Shown piece by piece: positions 9,743-20,859 of a stretch of 64,000 bases of DNA (positions within the stretch are counted from its first letter, which is position 1; the number at the start of each line of letters is the position of its first letter). The notes beneath the pieces are model-generated. The model worked only from the letters and a program-made list of their open reading frames with translations, was not told where the DNA came from and searched no databases. Both the position numbers and the translations under genes were made by a program. The DNA comes from Hoplostethus atlanticus (taxonomy: Eukaryota > Chordata > Actinopteri > Trachichthyiformes > Trachichthyidae), in NCBI GenBank assembly GCA_034670405.1, contig JAXDDX010000052.1, forward strand, positions 1,922,001 through 1,986,000, in the 5' to 3' direction.

Positions 9743-11490
9743 CAAGCCTCTCTGTTATAGCAAACCCTACAAAACAAAAAGTCATCCCCCCTAAAAAAAA
9801 ATTTAAAAAGCCAGTCAAGACCTCTTTGTTCTCCGCCCCCCCCCCCCATACTCGTATCCTTAGCATCTCTCCCATTTTGAAAAGCGGGTTGCCAAACCAA
9901 TTTGTTTTACAGACCTCCCCTATCAAGTGGAAGAAAATCCCGGAGGTGTATTAATTGAAATTCAGTCGACGGCGCATCTTGTTTTGGTCTAAGAAACCAC
10001 CAGCCGTGCTGAGTGCGAGCGAGAGTAATCTCACACGGGGAAAATTGCCAGGAAATGAGATGATGTAAACAAGGGAGAAGGTAGAAAATAAACAGAAGTC
10101 ATCCAAGCATCTATAGCGTCTCGCCATACTCCATTAAAAGTGTGCTGGCGCTCACGGTTTGGATTTGCAGGGAGGCGCCGACTGCCTCATATGTAGTGTA
10201 TCAAGGTTCATGGGTCCAGGCCATAGGCGACCATTGCATACATTGTTGTCCTTGCAGGGCAAAGCTGATCCCGTGTCAGTACACCTACTCTGCAGATTTC
10301 ATGCATTCGGGCCAATGTGTTTGTACATCTATTGGTTTTCACGTCTGTTAAAGGAGCCTCCTGAATTGAGGGGCTCGCCTGGACCCTGGAAAGAATTTAA
10401 AAAAAAAATGCTATTCTGCGCTCAGCCCCTAAAGAGACCGAAGCACTGGCTAGAGTGTTTTGGCAGACATAACACACATCCTTTCATTCTACCTGGGTAT
10501 TATGACTCCCCCCCCCCCCTCCACCCTTCCAGCGCCCCCCCCCCCCCAACCCCTATGAGCGTCTCTTTTGAAACAGCCCAGACTTCAATTATCCCCCCGG
10601 CACTGGCAAGGTATCAATGACGAACCCAGCGGTGACATCCGTAACTTTCCGCACCGTTTCTTAATGATGAATAGATGCAGATTATTTTCCTTTTTATGTT
10701 CATTTTATTTCTTCGCTACCTCCCCCCCATCAAGGTTGTATGAAGAGGGGGGGGGGGGGGCAGAAGGTGTCTTGCTGAAATCCCTCCCAGCTCAGAGCCT
10801 AATCTGAGTTAGTGGTGGTGGGAAGGCAGCATTGACAGGCGTCTCTCTCTCTTTCTCTCTCTCTATGTAGCATTTGCCAGACTCCCCCCTCTTAGTCTTC
10901 AGGTTTTAGCGGTAGAAAATGCCGGGATGCTTGTGCGTGCTTACCACTGTAACAATCAGGGGATGGTGGGAAGGGGTTGGGGGGGTGGTTTGCAGCTGAA
11001 AATACAGCATACGCCGCCTTTGTTGGGCGATAAGGGAAAGGTGGGGGGGGGGAGTAGGCAAGGTGGAGGGATACATGCACACAAGCGAGCGATCTCGAGA
11101 GCCGAACAAATCTGAGAACGGCATTATGGGGTGGTAAACACGGACGGCGTAAGAGGCTGTGGGATTTGCCGTTTTCCCATTTCTTTTCGGGGGGGGGAAA
11201 GGTGCGCACAATGGCGGAGATGGAGGTTGAGTGGAGAGATGGAGCAAGACAGACAAAACGAAAGAGGAAAAAGATAGGGGGGAGAAAGGAGACAAGGAAG
11301 TGGGGGGGGGTTGGGGTGAGGTGGGGGTGGGGGGGGCACTGTGATAGGACAGGGAGCGAAAGAATGTAAAGGGTGAGAGAAAGAGAGTATAGAGTTATCC
11401 AAGTTGATACAGGAAGTTGAATTGAGTGCTCCTCGTTGCCCTTCGGACCCAGATGCTCAACTCAAAGGTTTGTGTTCTACGGTGCCACGC
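9743..11490. other. Intergenic, homopolymer-rich
   Basis: C runs occur at about 9837-9847, 10507-10519 and 10535-10548, and G runs at about 10747-10760 and 11175-11340. The non-repetitive part at about 9950-10140 could be regulatory. The 100- to 150-codon open frames follow composition and resemble no known protein. Confidence 0.4.
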
Positions 11491-11494
11491 GACT

Positions 11495-11655
11495 GTTATA
11501 ATAACGGTGCATTCATGTCATACGGGAAATACGGTACATCCGACTTTCCTACTTGAAAGTACGTTCATGTCAACTTTCAGGTTTGGTAAATACGATTTGG
11601 TAATTCGGGAATTCCTGAATTCTGACATCACCAGCGAGGAAATACCTGGAGTTGA
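11495..11655. mobile_element. Probable DNA-transposon fragment (family E)
   Basis: The phrases 'gtgcattcatgtcatacggg', 'gactttcctacttgaaagta' and 'ttcctgaattctgac' resemble fish hAT-type repeats. Similar phrases occur at 46335-46690 ('attctgacttccaagtag', 'gaatttctgactttgaatgg'). Superfamily assignment from memory is tentative. Confidence 0.35.
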
Positions 11656-11975
11656 GTGTCGGGGATGGTGTATTTGTTTTAAGATGAAGGTTTTTCACAT
11701 ATAAGTCATTTTCTGATCACAACTTTTAAAATGCCATGGCATGTGCATGTGTGTTATTCTGTATTACAGGGTAAGGTTGATCAGGATCAACCGAAGTCCA
11801 CAGAAAGAGAACCTCAATCATGGACGGCTTCAAATAGATTTGAATGCATTAACACATCCACGGTGCACCTTTTAAACGAATCGTTCAACTGTTTATTCCC
11901 ATATGACTTGAACGCAGCATAACACCCAGATAGACAACCAGGCTTACTCTGTCCTCCGCTGTCTTGAGCTATGAA

Positions 11976-12180
11976 CAGGGTTGCCAACTCTTTTCCAGGG
12001 CCGCTCAAAAAGTTGCTAGAAGTCACCAGATGAAATAATTTGCTACAGTCCCCACAAACATTAACATTTTTCCTCACGGTTGGAAAAAAGGCGCTGGATT
12101 TGTCGTTCATAGCTTTTGAGAAATAAAGTCGCTAAAACTAGCAACAAAGCTACCAAGTTGCTATGGAAGTCAGTGGCTTG
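11976..12180. mobile_element. Probable hAT-like fragment
   Basis: 'cagggttgccaactcttttc' at 11978 resembles a CAGGG-type hAT terminus. It is followed by degenerate 'gttgctagaagtc', 'cgctaaaactagcaac' and 'gttgctatggaagtc' repeats. No second terminus or target duplication could be defined. Confidence 0.3.
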
Positions 12181-12990
12181 CACTTTAAACATTTACACAG
12201 TTGAAAAAGGATTACAGATTGTGTACATTCACTATGGCACCATATAGACCCAATTAATGTTCAGTTTATTAGTACAAAATACTAGATATACAACATGTAC
12301 AAAAGATATAAGACTGCACAAGGGGTTCAAGCACGACTATACATCACTGCAGAGGTACATTCTCCAGTGGCGTGACGTTATCGAAATTCCTTTGCATGCA
12401 AGAAGAGGAGTGTGCGGCATCACAGCTAAGATGTGACGATTGACAGTCAAAGGTACCTTTTCCTAAAAAAGGTACCTAAAAAAACGTTCCTGATTTGTAG
12501 TGGCGACAGTACCAAGGTAAAAGTTATTTAGAATAACTTGTATGTAACAATCTATGGTATTAGTTAGAGGAAACCTATTGACCTTTTCATCCATTAGTTG
12601 GTATTTGCTTGCATTGCTATGCCCAGCTATAATTGAGTATTCAAAGTTGATTTCAGTGGCAGATGACACACAATAATCATTGGCACTATTGTACTATTTT
12701 GTTGAGAAATTACAGCTTAAAGTGTGATATTATCTGACAAAGCTTGAAGGGGCCACAGACTATTGGCTGCAATCCAAACCCACACATAAATATGAAACGA
12801 CCCATTTTGTGGTTGAACTTTCGACCAAATAACACTAAGCAAAATGCTATACATCAAATTGTGAAATTAATAGCTCAAAGAAATGGAGTCCATGGAAACT
12901 GTACTTCAGTTGTGAGTTTGACCATCTGATTCACAGGTCCAACACAAGTGACTGAATTAAGGCATAAAGTAGGGACCGTAGCGAGCAGTG
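12181..12990. other. Intergenic, AT-rich, no gene seen
   Basis: AT-rich sequence with a short inverted repeat 'ggtaccttttcctaaaaaaggtacc' type structure at about 12450-12475. No supportable gene or RNA. Confidence 0.4.
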
Positions 12991-13126
12991 CATAACTCCT
13001 GTCGGTATACGACGCTCCGGCGTGAGGGGGGAAAAGGAGAATTCTCGCCCCTGCCGTCGGCTGCTCGGTGGAGATAAAAGATTCAGAGTGTTTCTACCTT
13101 CGTTTTCTTTTTTTTTCTTCCTCTAG

Positions 13127-13193
13127 CTGCTCTATATCTGGGAATTACACTGGGGAGCCGGTCGATAACGCCACTACAATCAGGCTCGCCACA
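13127..13193 (+). other. Candidate internal exon with strong splice sites
   Basis: A long polypyrimidine tract (about 13098-13124) ends in 'ctctag', and 67 bp later 'aca|gtgagta' gives a near-ideal donor. One frame is open through the exon. It begins with a single base that would complete a codon, and so fits the phase left open by the exon at 1279-1373. The encoded 22 residues match no family I know. The 12 kb intron would cross repeat-rich DNA. It could instead be a noncoding RNA exon or chance. Confidence 0.2.
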
Positions 13194-13570
13194 GTGAGTA
13201 GCGTGTTCTCCTTTCAGGGCTGTCACAGAGGAAAGACAATGCGGCACACCTGTAGGCTCCGCAGAGAGTTTCCCCCTTCCTGTCTTATTGTGAAGGCACC
13301 GCGCTGGGATTGAGGCGTCTTGCCGCTAGCCTCCGCGGACACTCCTTTCTGCGGTTATAGAAAAGGCTACAGACAGTTTCTCGTGTAAAGGCTCACTCAG
13401 GTGTTTGATGCAATGTTGCGAAATGATAAATGTGGGGAAAGTTGTGCCATTGTGCTGGGGGAAGTGAGGGATCTGGAGTTTCATCTGGGGTGCTGAAGGG
13501 AATATGTAAGCGCTGCTCGCACATTGGTCCTCAAAGGTCCTTCTCAGGTGTTGCTTTCACCTGACAGGAA

Positions 13571-14145
13571 CTAGGGTTAGACCGATATATCGGCTGATAC
13601 TTACCATATAATCTACATTTACTTACCTGGTTACCTGTGAATAATTTCCCATTATGCCGTTAATTCTTTCTACCATTACTTACCCGATATTCACCATATG
13701 ACTCATTAGTCATATAGATGTTGCACTTTCTCTGTATACTTAGCATCCACTTGAGATTTCTGCAATCATTATTCACATATACGTCAGTAATTATTATTAC
13801 ACGTTTATTACACTATTACTACATGGTTATTACCACCTTTTTATACTTTTATATCCTAGTAGTGTTATTTCGCATCTCTCTCGGTCTGTGCCATCTGGAC
13901 CACTGGGTCACTTTCGAAATTCTATTTGTTTTTTTATCCTAACAATCCCCTTTTTAAACCCTAACCTGACCCTATTTCTAACCCAAACCCAACCCTAAGA
14001 TTAGCCCTAACACAGACATAGAACATCTATACATTACTTTTCACACTATCATATGAAACTCAGTAGACGACAAGGATAAAATTCAGGGGAAATACTGAAA
14101 ATGTACAGATACTGAATATTGGCACAAAATATCAGGTATTTCTTC
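13571..14145 (+). mobile_element. Family A relic, ends only
   Basis: 'ctagggttagaccgatatat' at 13571-13590 is the best preserved family A 5' terminus in the window. About 480 bp later, 'ggggaaatactgaaaatg' and 'ggcacaaaatatcaggta' resemble its 3' third. The intervening AT-rich sequence, including 'accctaacctgacccta'-type units, does not match the family. The copy is therefore rearranged or interrupted. Confidence 0.45.
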
Positions 14146-14249
14146 TACTTTGTTGCTCTCTGCACTCTGCAAAATTCAAAGAAAACTTTCTTTTGGTTGT
14201 TCCAATGTATACATTTTCCTGCTCCTGAAGGGCAGGCAGGTCAGTGGAT

Positions 14250-14298
14250 AAATATATACTGTATATATACAGTATATATATATATATATATGTATATA
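14250..14298. repeat. AT-rich palindromic repeat
   Basis: 'atactgtatatatacagtat' is a perfect palindrome followed by (AT)n. It could extrude as a cruciform. No gene is associated. Confidence 0.85.
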
Positions 14299-15276
14299 CT
14301 ATGTAGCAATCTACCTTCTCCAGCAAAAAAAAACAGTTCAAAACCTCAGGCTCAAATGAGTGCATGCTTATTTTTGTCTGCGAAATTCATTTTGTTTTCC
14401 TTTTATGCGCTCCCTTCAATGCACCGTCAAAAATTCCCTTTCTCCCTCCTGCTCTATCTTTTTTTATTCAACTTTAAATGGATTTCATCTATTCTTTCCA
14501 CACTATAATCATCCCAAAAAAGCCTGCAACTTGTGAACTTGAGGAACACTAAATCTCCACCCCCCGCCTGCCCTACACACACACACACACACTCCCCCCC
14601 CCAAAAAAAAGTCGCAGGGATCTTAGGCATTCACGGGCTGATGATTCCGATAATCCGAGTTCAAATACAATTCCTGGATCACAGGATTTAAATGACATTA
14701 TATAGAAATTAGATTTCACATCTAGACCAACTAAACCTCCCCCGATCCCATCTCTTTCTAATTATACTACTTTCCCCCATCCCTCCCCTGTTCCCCCAGA
14801 ATCTCCACCAGACTCTTTCTTCTGCTTCCCCCTTTTTGTTCATTCTGCTCGAATACAAGCTCAGATATTCTTTGCCACCACAATGCATCTATTACAATAC
14901 AAAGTAACCCAGGAGCTGCTATATATTCCAAATGATGGCTCCCCGGTGAATTGCACCGGGCGTGATTCATGGTGGGCCACGGTGTTACAGAAAGCAGGGG
15001 AGAGGGGGAGCGTATCCAGTCATCTACCTGTAACTGATACTACCCAGGATGCATTTGAGGGACAGCAATGTGGCCAAGTTCAACATCAACCCAAAGCAGC
15101 AGAGCATTATATCATGGTAAAAAATCATATTAAATCAGAATCACTACTACTACTTTTATTTTGGCATTATATTTACATGGGTTTTCAACATTGGTACAGG
15201 CCGTCCTATCAACATCTATTCGATGTCTACATGGTTGCTGGGTACTGTGTCTATTAGGAAAACAAGCAAAATAAGG
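14299..15276. other. Intergenic, no gene seen
   Basis: Pyrimidine-rich and AT-rich DNA with a short CA tract at 14575-14590. An open frame at 14883-15257 has no recognisable domain. Confidence 0.35.
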
Positions 15277-15365
15277 GTTAGAGCGTTATGACGGTTTGCT
15301 GATATATGGGGTCGATATTGGGCTTTTATTCAAATATCAGATATCAGCCAGTCAGCAGTGTATTA
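15277..15365 (+). mobile_element. Family A 5' fragment
   Basis: 'gggttagagcgttatgacgg' with 'gatatatggggtcgatattg' and 'atatcagatatcagcc' resembles the first 90 bp of family A (compare 17985-18030). Confidence 0.5.
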
Positions 15366-15929
15366 CGGTAACGCATTACCATAATATAATGAGTAGTGTA
15401 ATGACTTAGAATTTCATTTTCAGTAATAATATTACAGTTATAATAATATTACAAAAACTAAAGTGTTACATTATTTTGGTTATCTCTAATTTAAGTGTCC
15501 CAACTATTACTTTATTTTGAAAGGACAAAGAGCATCAGTTCGCTCTCAAAACCACCTCAGCTTCTTGTGAATTGTTCTGGATTCGGTATTTTCCATTAAC
15601 GGATCAGAGTCACACTCTAGCCCAGGGATTTGATGAGATAGCAAAGGAACTTTTATCGTGACCTGTTAGGCTGCTGCTTTATTGAACATCAGTGTCAATA
15701 AGGAGATTTGCGCCTCATTCACAAAACTTTTCTTAAATTCTTTGTAAATCTCTTGTATTTATGTGCATACAAAAAGAAAATGACGTGGGATTCATGAAAC
15801 CTCGATTTGTGCGTACCACAGGTGTATCAGATGATGAATGCCAATTGTTCGTAAATTGGATGCACATTGCATAGGTAGTCGTCCTGTTCAACACTGTAAA
15901 AGGCGTGCAGACTGAAGGGTCGTATGCAA

Positions 15930-16280
15930 GTAAACCATGGCCAAAAGAAGGAAAAGAGGAACATAAGAAGTGGAGTCACAGAAACTGATAAAAGTAAAGC
16001 ATGGCAATAAATGATTAATGCTGTCAACGCTGTTCCAGCAGAAACACACACCGTTGCTGAGCTAAAAAAGAAATGGTTCAACATGAAATTAGATTGCAAA
16101 AAAAGAATAACGAGAAGTGGGCGCATGTTATCAGCCACAGGAGGACAGTAGGGCACTGTGGCGCTATCCGACATGAATCAGAGGATCAATTCCATAATAG
16201 GAGAGACCTCACTGTCGGGTGTCCAGTCGGCATTGGAGTTGGACACAGATCAGATCCAGGCTTCATCTTCATCAGATGGT
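15930..16280 (+). pseudogene. Decayed Myb/SANT-like DNA-binding ORF
   Basis: One + strand frame reads a basic segment, then 'KSKAWQ', a stop, 'INAVNAVPAETHTVAELKKK' with 'WFNMKLDCKKR' following, another stop, and finally 'INSIIGETSLSGVQS'. The spacing of conserved tryptophans, the 'KKW..MK.D.KKR' helix and the short C-terminal block resemble Myb/SANT-like (NAIF1-type) proteins of PIF/Harbinger transposons. At least two in-frame stops are present, and the first tryptophan repeat seems deleted. It is a pseudogene inside a probable Harbinger element. In intact elements this protein helps the transposase bind the termini. Confidence 0.55.
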
Positions 16281-16571
16281 ACGACTATGTAATTGTATTT
16301 GTCCATGTGAGTCCATGTGATCAACCTATTACAAGTGTGATAATCTTGTATTGTTATGAATGAGGACAGTTCGGCAAAGACGCCGCTGCAGCCTATTAGG
16401 TCTTTATTTTCTACAAGGCCACTGAAACATTTTGCTGGTAATGAGGTTTGGCACTACTGTAATTGATTTTTCATAAAGAATAAGAAATTCTAAGAGTCTT
16501 CCTGTATGTTTCCAAACAGGTTTTGATCATACCAACGAACCAATTCAGATACGGACAAAAATAATGAATGA

Positions 16572-16601
16572 GACTCTTAGAAACGTTTGTTTCTAAGAGT
16601 C
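16572..16601. repeat. 13-bp hairpin inside the Harbinger-like element
   Basis: 'gactcttagaaac' and 'gtttctaagagtc' are perfect reverse complements with a four-base loop. Further 'ttctaagagtc' and 'cttagaaac' copies lie nearby (16487-16500 and 16603-16613). They form a subterminal repeat cluster such as transposases often bind. Confidence 0.8.
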
Positions 16602-16764
16602 AGACTTAGAAACAAATCTGATCTGATCGTACGCATGTTTGAATGAGGCCAATTGTGTCTATTATTCATTAATTTGGTTCAAGTGCTGTTTCCGTGCTTT
16701 TTAGCTACTCTGTGGCCTGATTTTGTAATATAATTACTTTTAAAATGAGTAAAATATTTCTTTT

Positions 16765-17245
16765 GAGTCCTGCCAGTCAATGTCGTCCATCTCTGATATG
16801 ATGGAGGTTGGACCACAACTACATAAAAAGTCTGTAAAACCTATGTAATGAAATTTTATTTTCTTTGCACATTTTATTCATTTATTTGTTCAATTATGTT
16901 TTGTAAATTAATTCTTCATTTAATAACAGTAATGTATCCCAGAGTTCCCTCTACCATTGAATAGGTTGGGGGGGGTCACTGTCCCTTAAAGAGCTTTGAA
17001 CCCTAAAAGACTTTCATTAGTCTGGCTTTCAATGGAGAGTTTTAGTCTCCCATCATGGTCTGAATGCTGTTTAGAGGCTTCTCCACCCCGACAAGAATAA
17101 AATGCTGTAAGGGAACACTGAATACTTATAATTTTGTGGCATGAAATTGGGTCACATTTAAAGATGGCGCAAAATATTGGTTATCAGCCATTTCAGTATA
17201 AATATATTGGCCTTCAAAAACCCACATAGGTCAAACCCTACTCCA
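16765..17245 (+). mobile_element. hAT-like MITE, family A long subtype
   Basis: Contains 'aaaaagtctgtaaaacct', 'ccattgaatagg', 'gagttttagtctcccatcat', 'cccgacaagaataaaatg', 'ggaacactgaatactt' and the terminus 'aggtcaaaccctac'. The 5' third carries about 150 bp that copies 1 and 2 lack but that the copies at 21.7 and 50.5 kb share. Two length classes of the family therefore exist. Confidence 0.7.
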
Positions 17246-17359
17246 AATACCCTCCAAGTTCCTTTCGAGGGATAGCTATCAGCAGCCATTCCGGTGGTGT
17301 TCCGTCATAAGAGGAGCGCGGGAGTGTGTACTGTGTGTGACCAGGCAGAGATGGTCCCA

Positions 17360-17670
17360 GATAAAAGGATTCTCCCAAGTCCTGATTAGATCTGCTCCCA
17401 TGTTTGTCTTCCAGTATCAGGGATTACATGATTTATTAGAGTGTGTTCGGGCTCCGCGGTGCAGGGCGCTGACTCTCCCAGCCTACACCCCATAGGGGAG
17501 TGCATTCCAGCAAACTCCATGCAAATTTGCCCCCGTTGCTAGTTAACTCCTAGTCTTCCCCAAGCGGAGAACCTCAGGGTGGCTCAGATAATGTTCTCCA
17601 TTAATGAGCTTCATGGTCACTAATAAGCAATGGAGAAACAGCAAGATCGATGGATTACCAAGCCTGTGAT
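17360..17670. promoter_or_regulatory. Candidate cis-regulatory element with octamer site
   Basis: Unique, evenly composed sequence between two family A copies. It includes 'catgcaaatttgc' (POU octamer ATGCAAAT), 'ctgattagatctg' and 'ctccattaatgagc'. Only motif content and lack of repeats support the call. Confidence 0.3.
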
Positions 17671-17979
17671 TCATTTGTTTAATATAAGGCGATTCGCCAT
17701 ATAGTGTGGGGGTTTTGTTGGGAGGTGTACTGCTTTCTAGACTGAGCTCTTGGTCTATCGTGGTCTATCATCATGGGCTATATCATGCTTACATACAAAT
17801 TTTGTAAGGAATCTGAAATCATAGGATGTGCTCTGACCTGTATACAAATGGGTAAAAACTGTTTCCATTAAGGACTGTGCTTGCATATTTGGCTATACCT
17901 CCAGAATTTATCCTATCTCGTGATGTGTGTCCACCTTTGTCCATGTTAAGCATCGAGCAAGAAAATCAAGCGGTCAAGA

Positions 17980-18322
17980 CTAGAGTTAGACCGGTATACG
18001 GGGTCGATATCTATATATATATCTTTAAAAAACGAGATATCGGCGTCAGTGTCATCCTGATATGATGAATATGATACAGATTGTTCGGTTGCATGTTTAT
18101 TGTAGACTTGAGTATGCCTGAAAATGTATTTTTTAAGGTCCAAATGTCACGTTAAAGGCTTTGCAACCCTGCCAAGAATAAAGATCTAATACTAATACTA
18201 ATGCTAAATTTATCAAATGGTCAAATTTGCACAAAATAACAGCTATCAACAGCTTTGGTCCAAAAATATGAGTAGCAGTATCGACCTTCAAAAAGACATA
18301 TCGGTCAAACCCTACCCTACTT
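17980..18322 (+). mobile_element. hAT-like MITE, family A short subtype
   Basis: Starts 'tagagttagaccggtatac' and ends 'catatcggtcaaacccta'. The termini are imperfect inverted repeats. The interior shares 'gatatgatgaatatgataca', 'aaggctttgcaaccctgcc' and 'ggtcaaatttgcac' with other copies. No clear target duplication was found. Confidence 0.7.
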
Positions 18323-18433
18323 CACAATAGCTTCCGATATAATTGGCTATCAGATCTGGAATGACAAGGCAACGACAAGAATCTGTACGTTTACTACATG
18401 GAGATAAAAGTGAACCTGACTTGGGCAGCCTGC

Positions 18434-18529
18434 ATGGCCACATCTGAGGTCCAAAGCCCTGCAGTCCTCCTCCTCCTCCTCCTCTTCCTCCCTCGGGGCT
18501 CAGCTGGAAGCCCTAAGCGGGGGGTCAAG
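18434..18529 (+). other. Candidate signal-peptide exon
   Basis: An ATG at 18434 is followed by 32 codons ending at 'aag|gtgggt', a possible donor at 18530. The peptide has a short polar start, a run of leucines and then 'PRGSAGSPKRG', the layout of a cleavable signal peptide. The leucine run comes from a (TCC)n repeat, which may be the whole explanation. No partner exon was found. Confidence 0.12.
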
Positions 18530-18645
18530 GTGGGTGCCGTTCCTTGAAAATGCTGCTGACCATCAGTCTGCCAAGCCAGCTAATTTACAGCCCACCCTCC
18601 TTATATCCTCCAACCTCCAGCAAACCACCAACACTCTTCCTCCAT

Positions 18646-18646
<1 letters not shown>

Positions 18647-18690
<44 letters not shown>

Positions 18691-18715
18691 CTCTATTTAT
18701 CTCTCTCTCTCTCCC
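18647..18715 (+). repeat. (CT)n microsatellite
   Basis: CT tract of about 36 bases followed by imperfect CTTT/CTCT units. Confidence 0.9.
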
Positions 18716-18979
18716 TGGGTGTGAAGATGCCAGCAGCACGCTCCAGCGGAGACAAATCAGATCTTCCCGGCCGTGTCGTCGTAAAACATCCCCCCCAGAA
18801 GGTTGCGACCTCCTCACCCTTTCAACTCATCTGCAGGCAGAGCAGGTCAGGGAGGAGGACGGTGCTCCATGCAGCAGCATAACTACCTCATCCCCGCTAT
18901 CAGAATAAAAGAAAAACCTCAGGAAATCATATGAGGGTATCGAGAGTTCATTGAAGCATGTGGGCAGGTGGTGGAAAGA

Positions 18980-19090
18980 GTAGCAAAATAGCCGACTCAA
19001 GTGGTAGAAGTACTTAAGGAGAAGTACAGTTACTGGTGTAAAGATATGCTGGAGTAAAACTAAAAGGTAGCTCATTTAAAATATACTGAG
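18980..19090. mobile_element. Interspersed repeat fragment (AGTA-rich)
   Basis: 'ctcaagtggtagaagtactt', 'ggagaagtacagttac' and 'gctggagtaaaac' resemble an abundant fish repeat built on AGTA/AAGTAC words. Class not determined. Confidence 0.35.
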
Positions 19091-20333
19091 TAAAAAATTG
19101 CTTAAAATAACAGATATTGTTGCATATGATCTTTCCCTTGTAACGCCAAAGGGGCGAGAGGGAGTTTAATATGTGACATATGTTGTTTCAGATGGCTTCT
19201 AAAAATATATCAAATTCATATTCAATCTGAAAAAGACTAAAATGTCCATCCCCATTATACAATAAAGTTACTCAATTGATGTTTCTGTTAACTCTCCAAC
19301 TAGCTAGCAGGGATAGTGAACTAGCTAGTCATCAACCAACCAACCAGCTTTTTGGTTGTTACAATAAGATACTATTGTGGATATATTTGAACATTGAATG
19401 TTACAGTTATATGATCTTTCCTGTGCATTGTTAAAAGAACTGAGGACAGAGTTCAATATATGATATTCCACACAAAGTTACTACATTGATTGTTTCTATT
19501 AGCCATCCAACTGCTAACAATGCTAGCAAACCAGCTAACAACAACCATAAATGTGAGCATTTTTTCATTTAAAGTTCCCTACACAGGCTTGTGCAGGTTT
19601 GATGTAATTTACAGTTGTCCGGTGTCTGAGGGGCACTCTGTGATGAATTCAATTTAAAATGTAGCAAAGTACAATACTGCACTCAAAACATACTTTCATA
19701 CAAATAGAAAATATCCAGAAAGATACAGGCACAAAAAACAGGACCTCAATTACGGTAAGTCATTTTATTATGTATAGAGTTACATCATATATCACATCAC
19801 GTCGACCCCCTGCAATTGAAGTGCATTTTGGTTGGTTTCATTGCACTCCTAGGGGGTAAAATAAATGCCAATAAATACCAAAACATTGTTAACAATCACC
19901 TTCGTCCTGTGGTAAAGTTTCTACCCTGGTAAAAGGATTGCAATACAGACATTAATTCACATGAAAATGTTACAGGTTTTTACTTCAACCTCTGCCTGCT
20001 AGATCATCTCAAAGCCATACACTCCCCTTTAACTTCTTTACCTTGGTTGTACCCCGGTGTCCCTCTTGACCCCCCGATCATCAAAAGATCACCCTGCCTC
20101 TCCTCAAACACACATACACATTCATACTCACACACACATTCAACCTCAACCGGTGTTGCACTCCCTGTTGCTCTAACCTGATGGAGCCATCAGCCAGAAG
20201 CCAGACAGGGAGCAGTTGTTCTCATGGTATCATCCCCTACCGTTGAGCCTTCGACACAGGGAGAGACAAACAATTTGGCCTCCCTCCCACAGTCAGAGCT
20301 CTGGGAGCCAGCAGGGGAGACGACTAGGGGTTG

Positions 20334-20335
<2 letters not shown>
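19091..20335. other. Intergenic, AT-rich, internally repetitive
   Basis: Two related blocks at about 19110-19400 and 19400-19560 share 'gatctttccc/tgtg', 'acaaagttactacattgatt/ caataaagttactcaattgat', 'gtttctgttaactctccaac/ gtttctattagccatccaac' and 'gctagcaaacca'-type ends. They are an old tandem duplication with a period of about 240-300 bp. No gene is seen. Confidence 0.45.

Positions 20336-20336
<1 letters not shown>

Positions 20337-20405
<69 letters not shown>
20337..20405 (+). repeat. Long (GT)n microsatellite
   Basis: About 65 bases of uninterrupted GT, the longest dinucleotide tract in the window, followed by GA repeats. Confidence 0.98.
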
Positions 20406-20415
<10 letters not shown>

Positions 20416-20859
20416 CAGAGAAAGAGGGCACTTGGTGTGGGTCTCTTTCAGTCAATGAATAAGAAAAGACAAGTCATATCGCTGAGTGCAGGTATGTGTT
20501 CCAATATGGAAAATGTCAGATACAGGCTTAGGGGATCTATTTGCAGCCAAATAGTTTGTTCCATGAATGTTAAGGGACTTGCTTTCAACAAGTGGGATAT
20601 GTTTTCCTAATTTATTCTTTGCATATAGACAACCTTCCTTCCTTTTCATCTTTCGTGCAGCTTTCTTTTGTCCTTCCCATGGAATCGAGGTTGTGTGGGA
20701 TGCAGGCAGCCGGGGCTGTTTGGTCCAGCTCTGAATATTTCCATATGCACCGTAAAGCCAGGAGGCTTTTGACACGGAGACTAGGACAAAGGGAAATGGG
20801 GTCACGTAGTGAAATGGTTAATGTGAATCTTAATAGAGGCGGCAATGTCATTATCTCCA

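Larger units (their letters stand above)
15709..16651 (+). mobile_element. Probable PIF/Harbinger-like element
   Basis: The left edge 'gcgcctcattcacaaaac' and the right edge (reverse complement 'ggcctcattcaaacatg') form imperfect terminal inverted repeats about 940 bp apart. Between them lies a decayed Myb/SANT-like reading frame, the accessory protein type typical of Harbinger elements. No transposase is recognisable, so the element is internally deleted. The flanking ATT triplets could be the target duplication, but this is ambiguous, since PIF/Harbinger elements prefer TTA or TAA. Confidence 0.5.
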
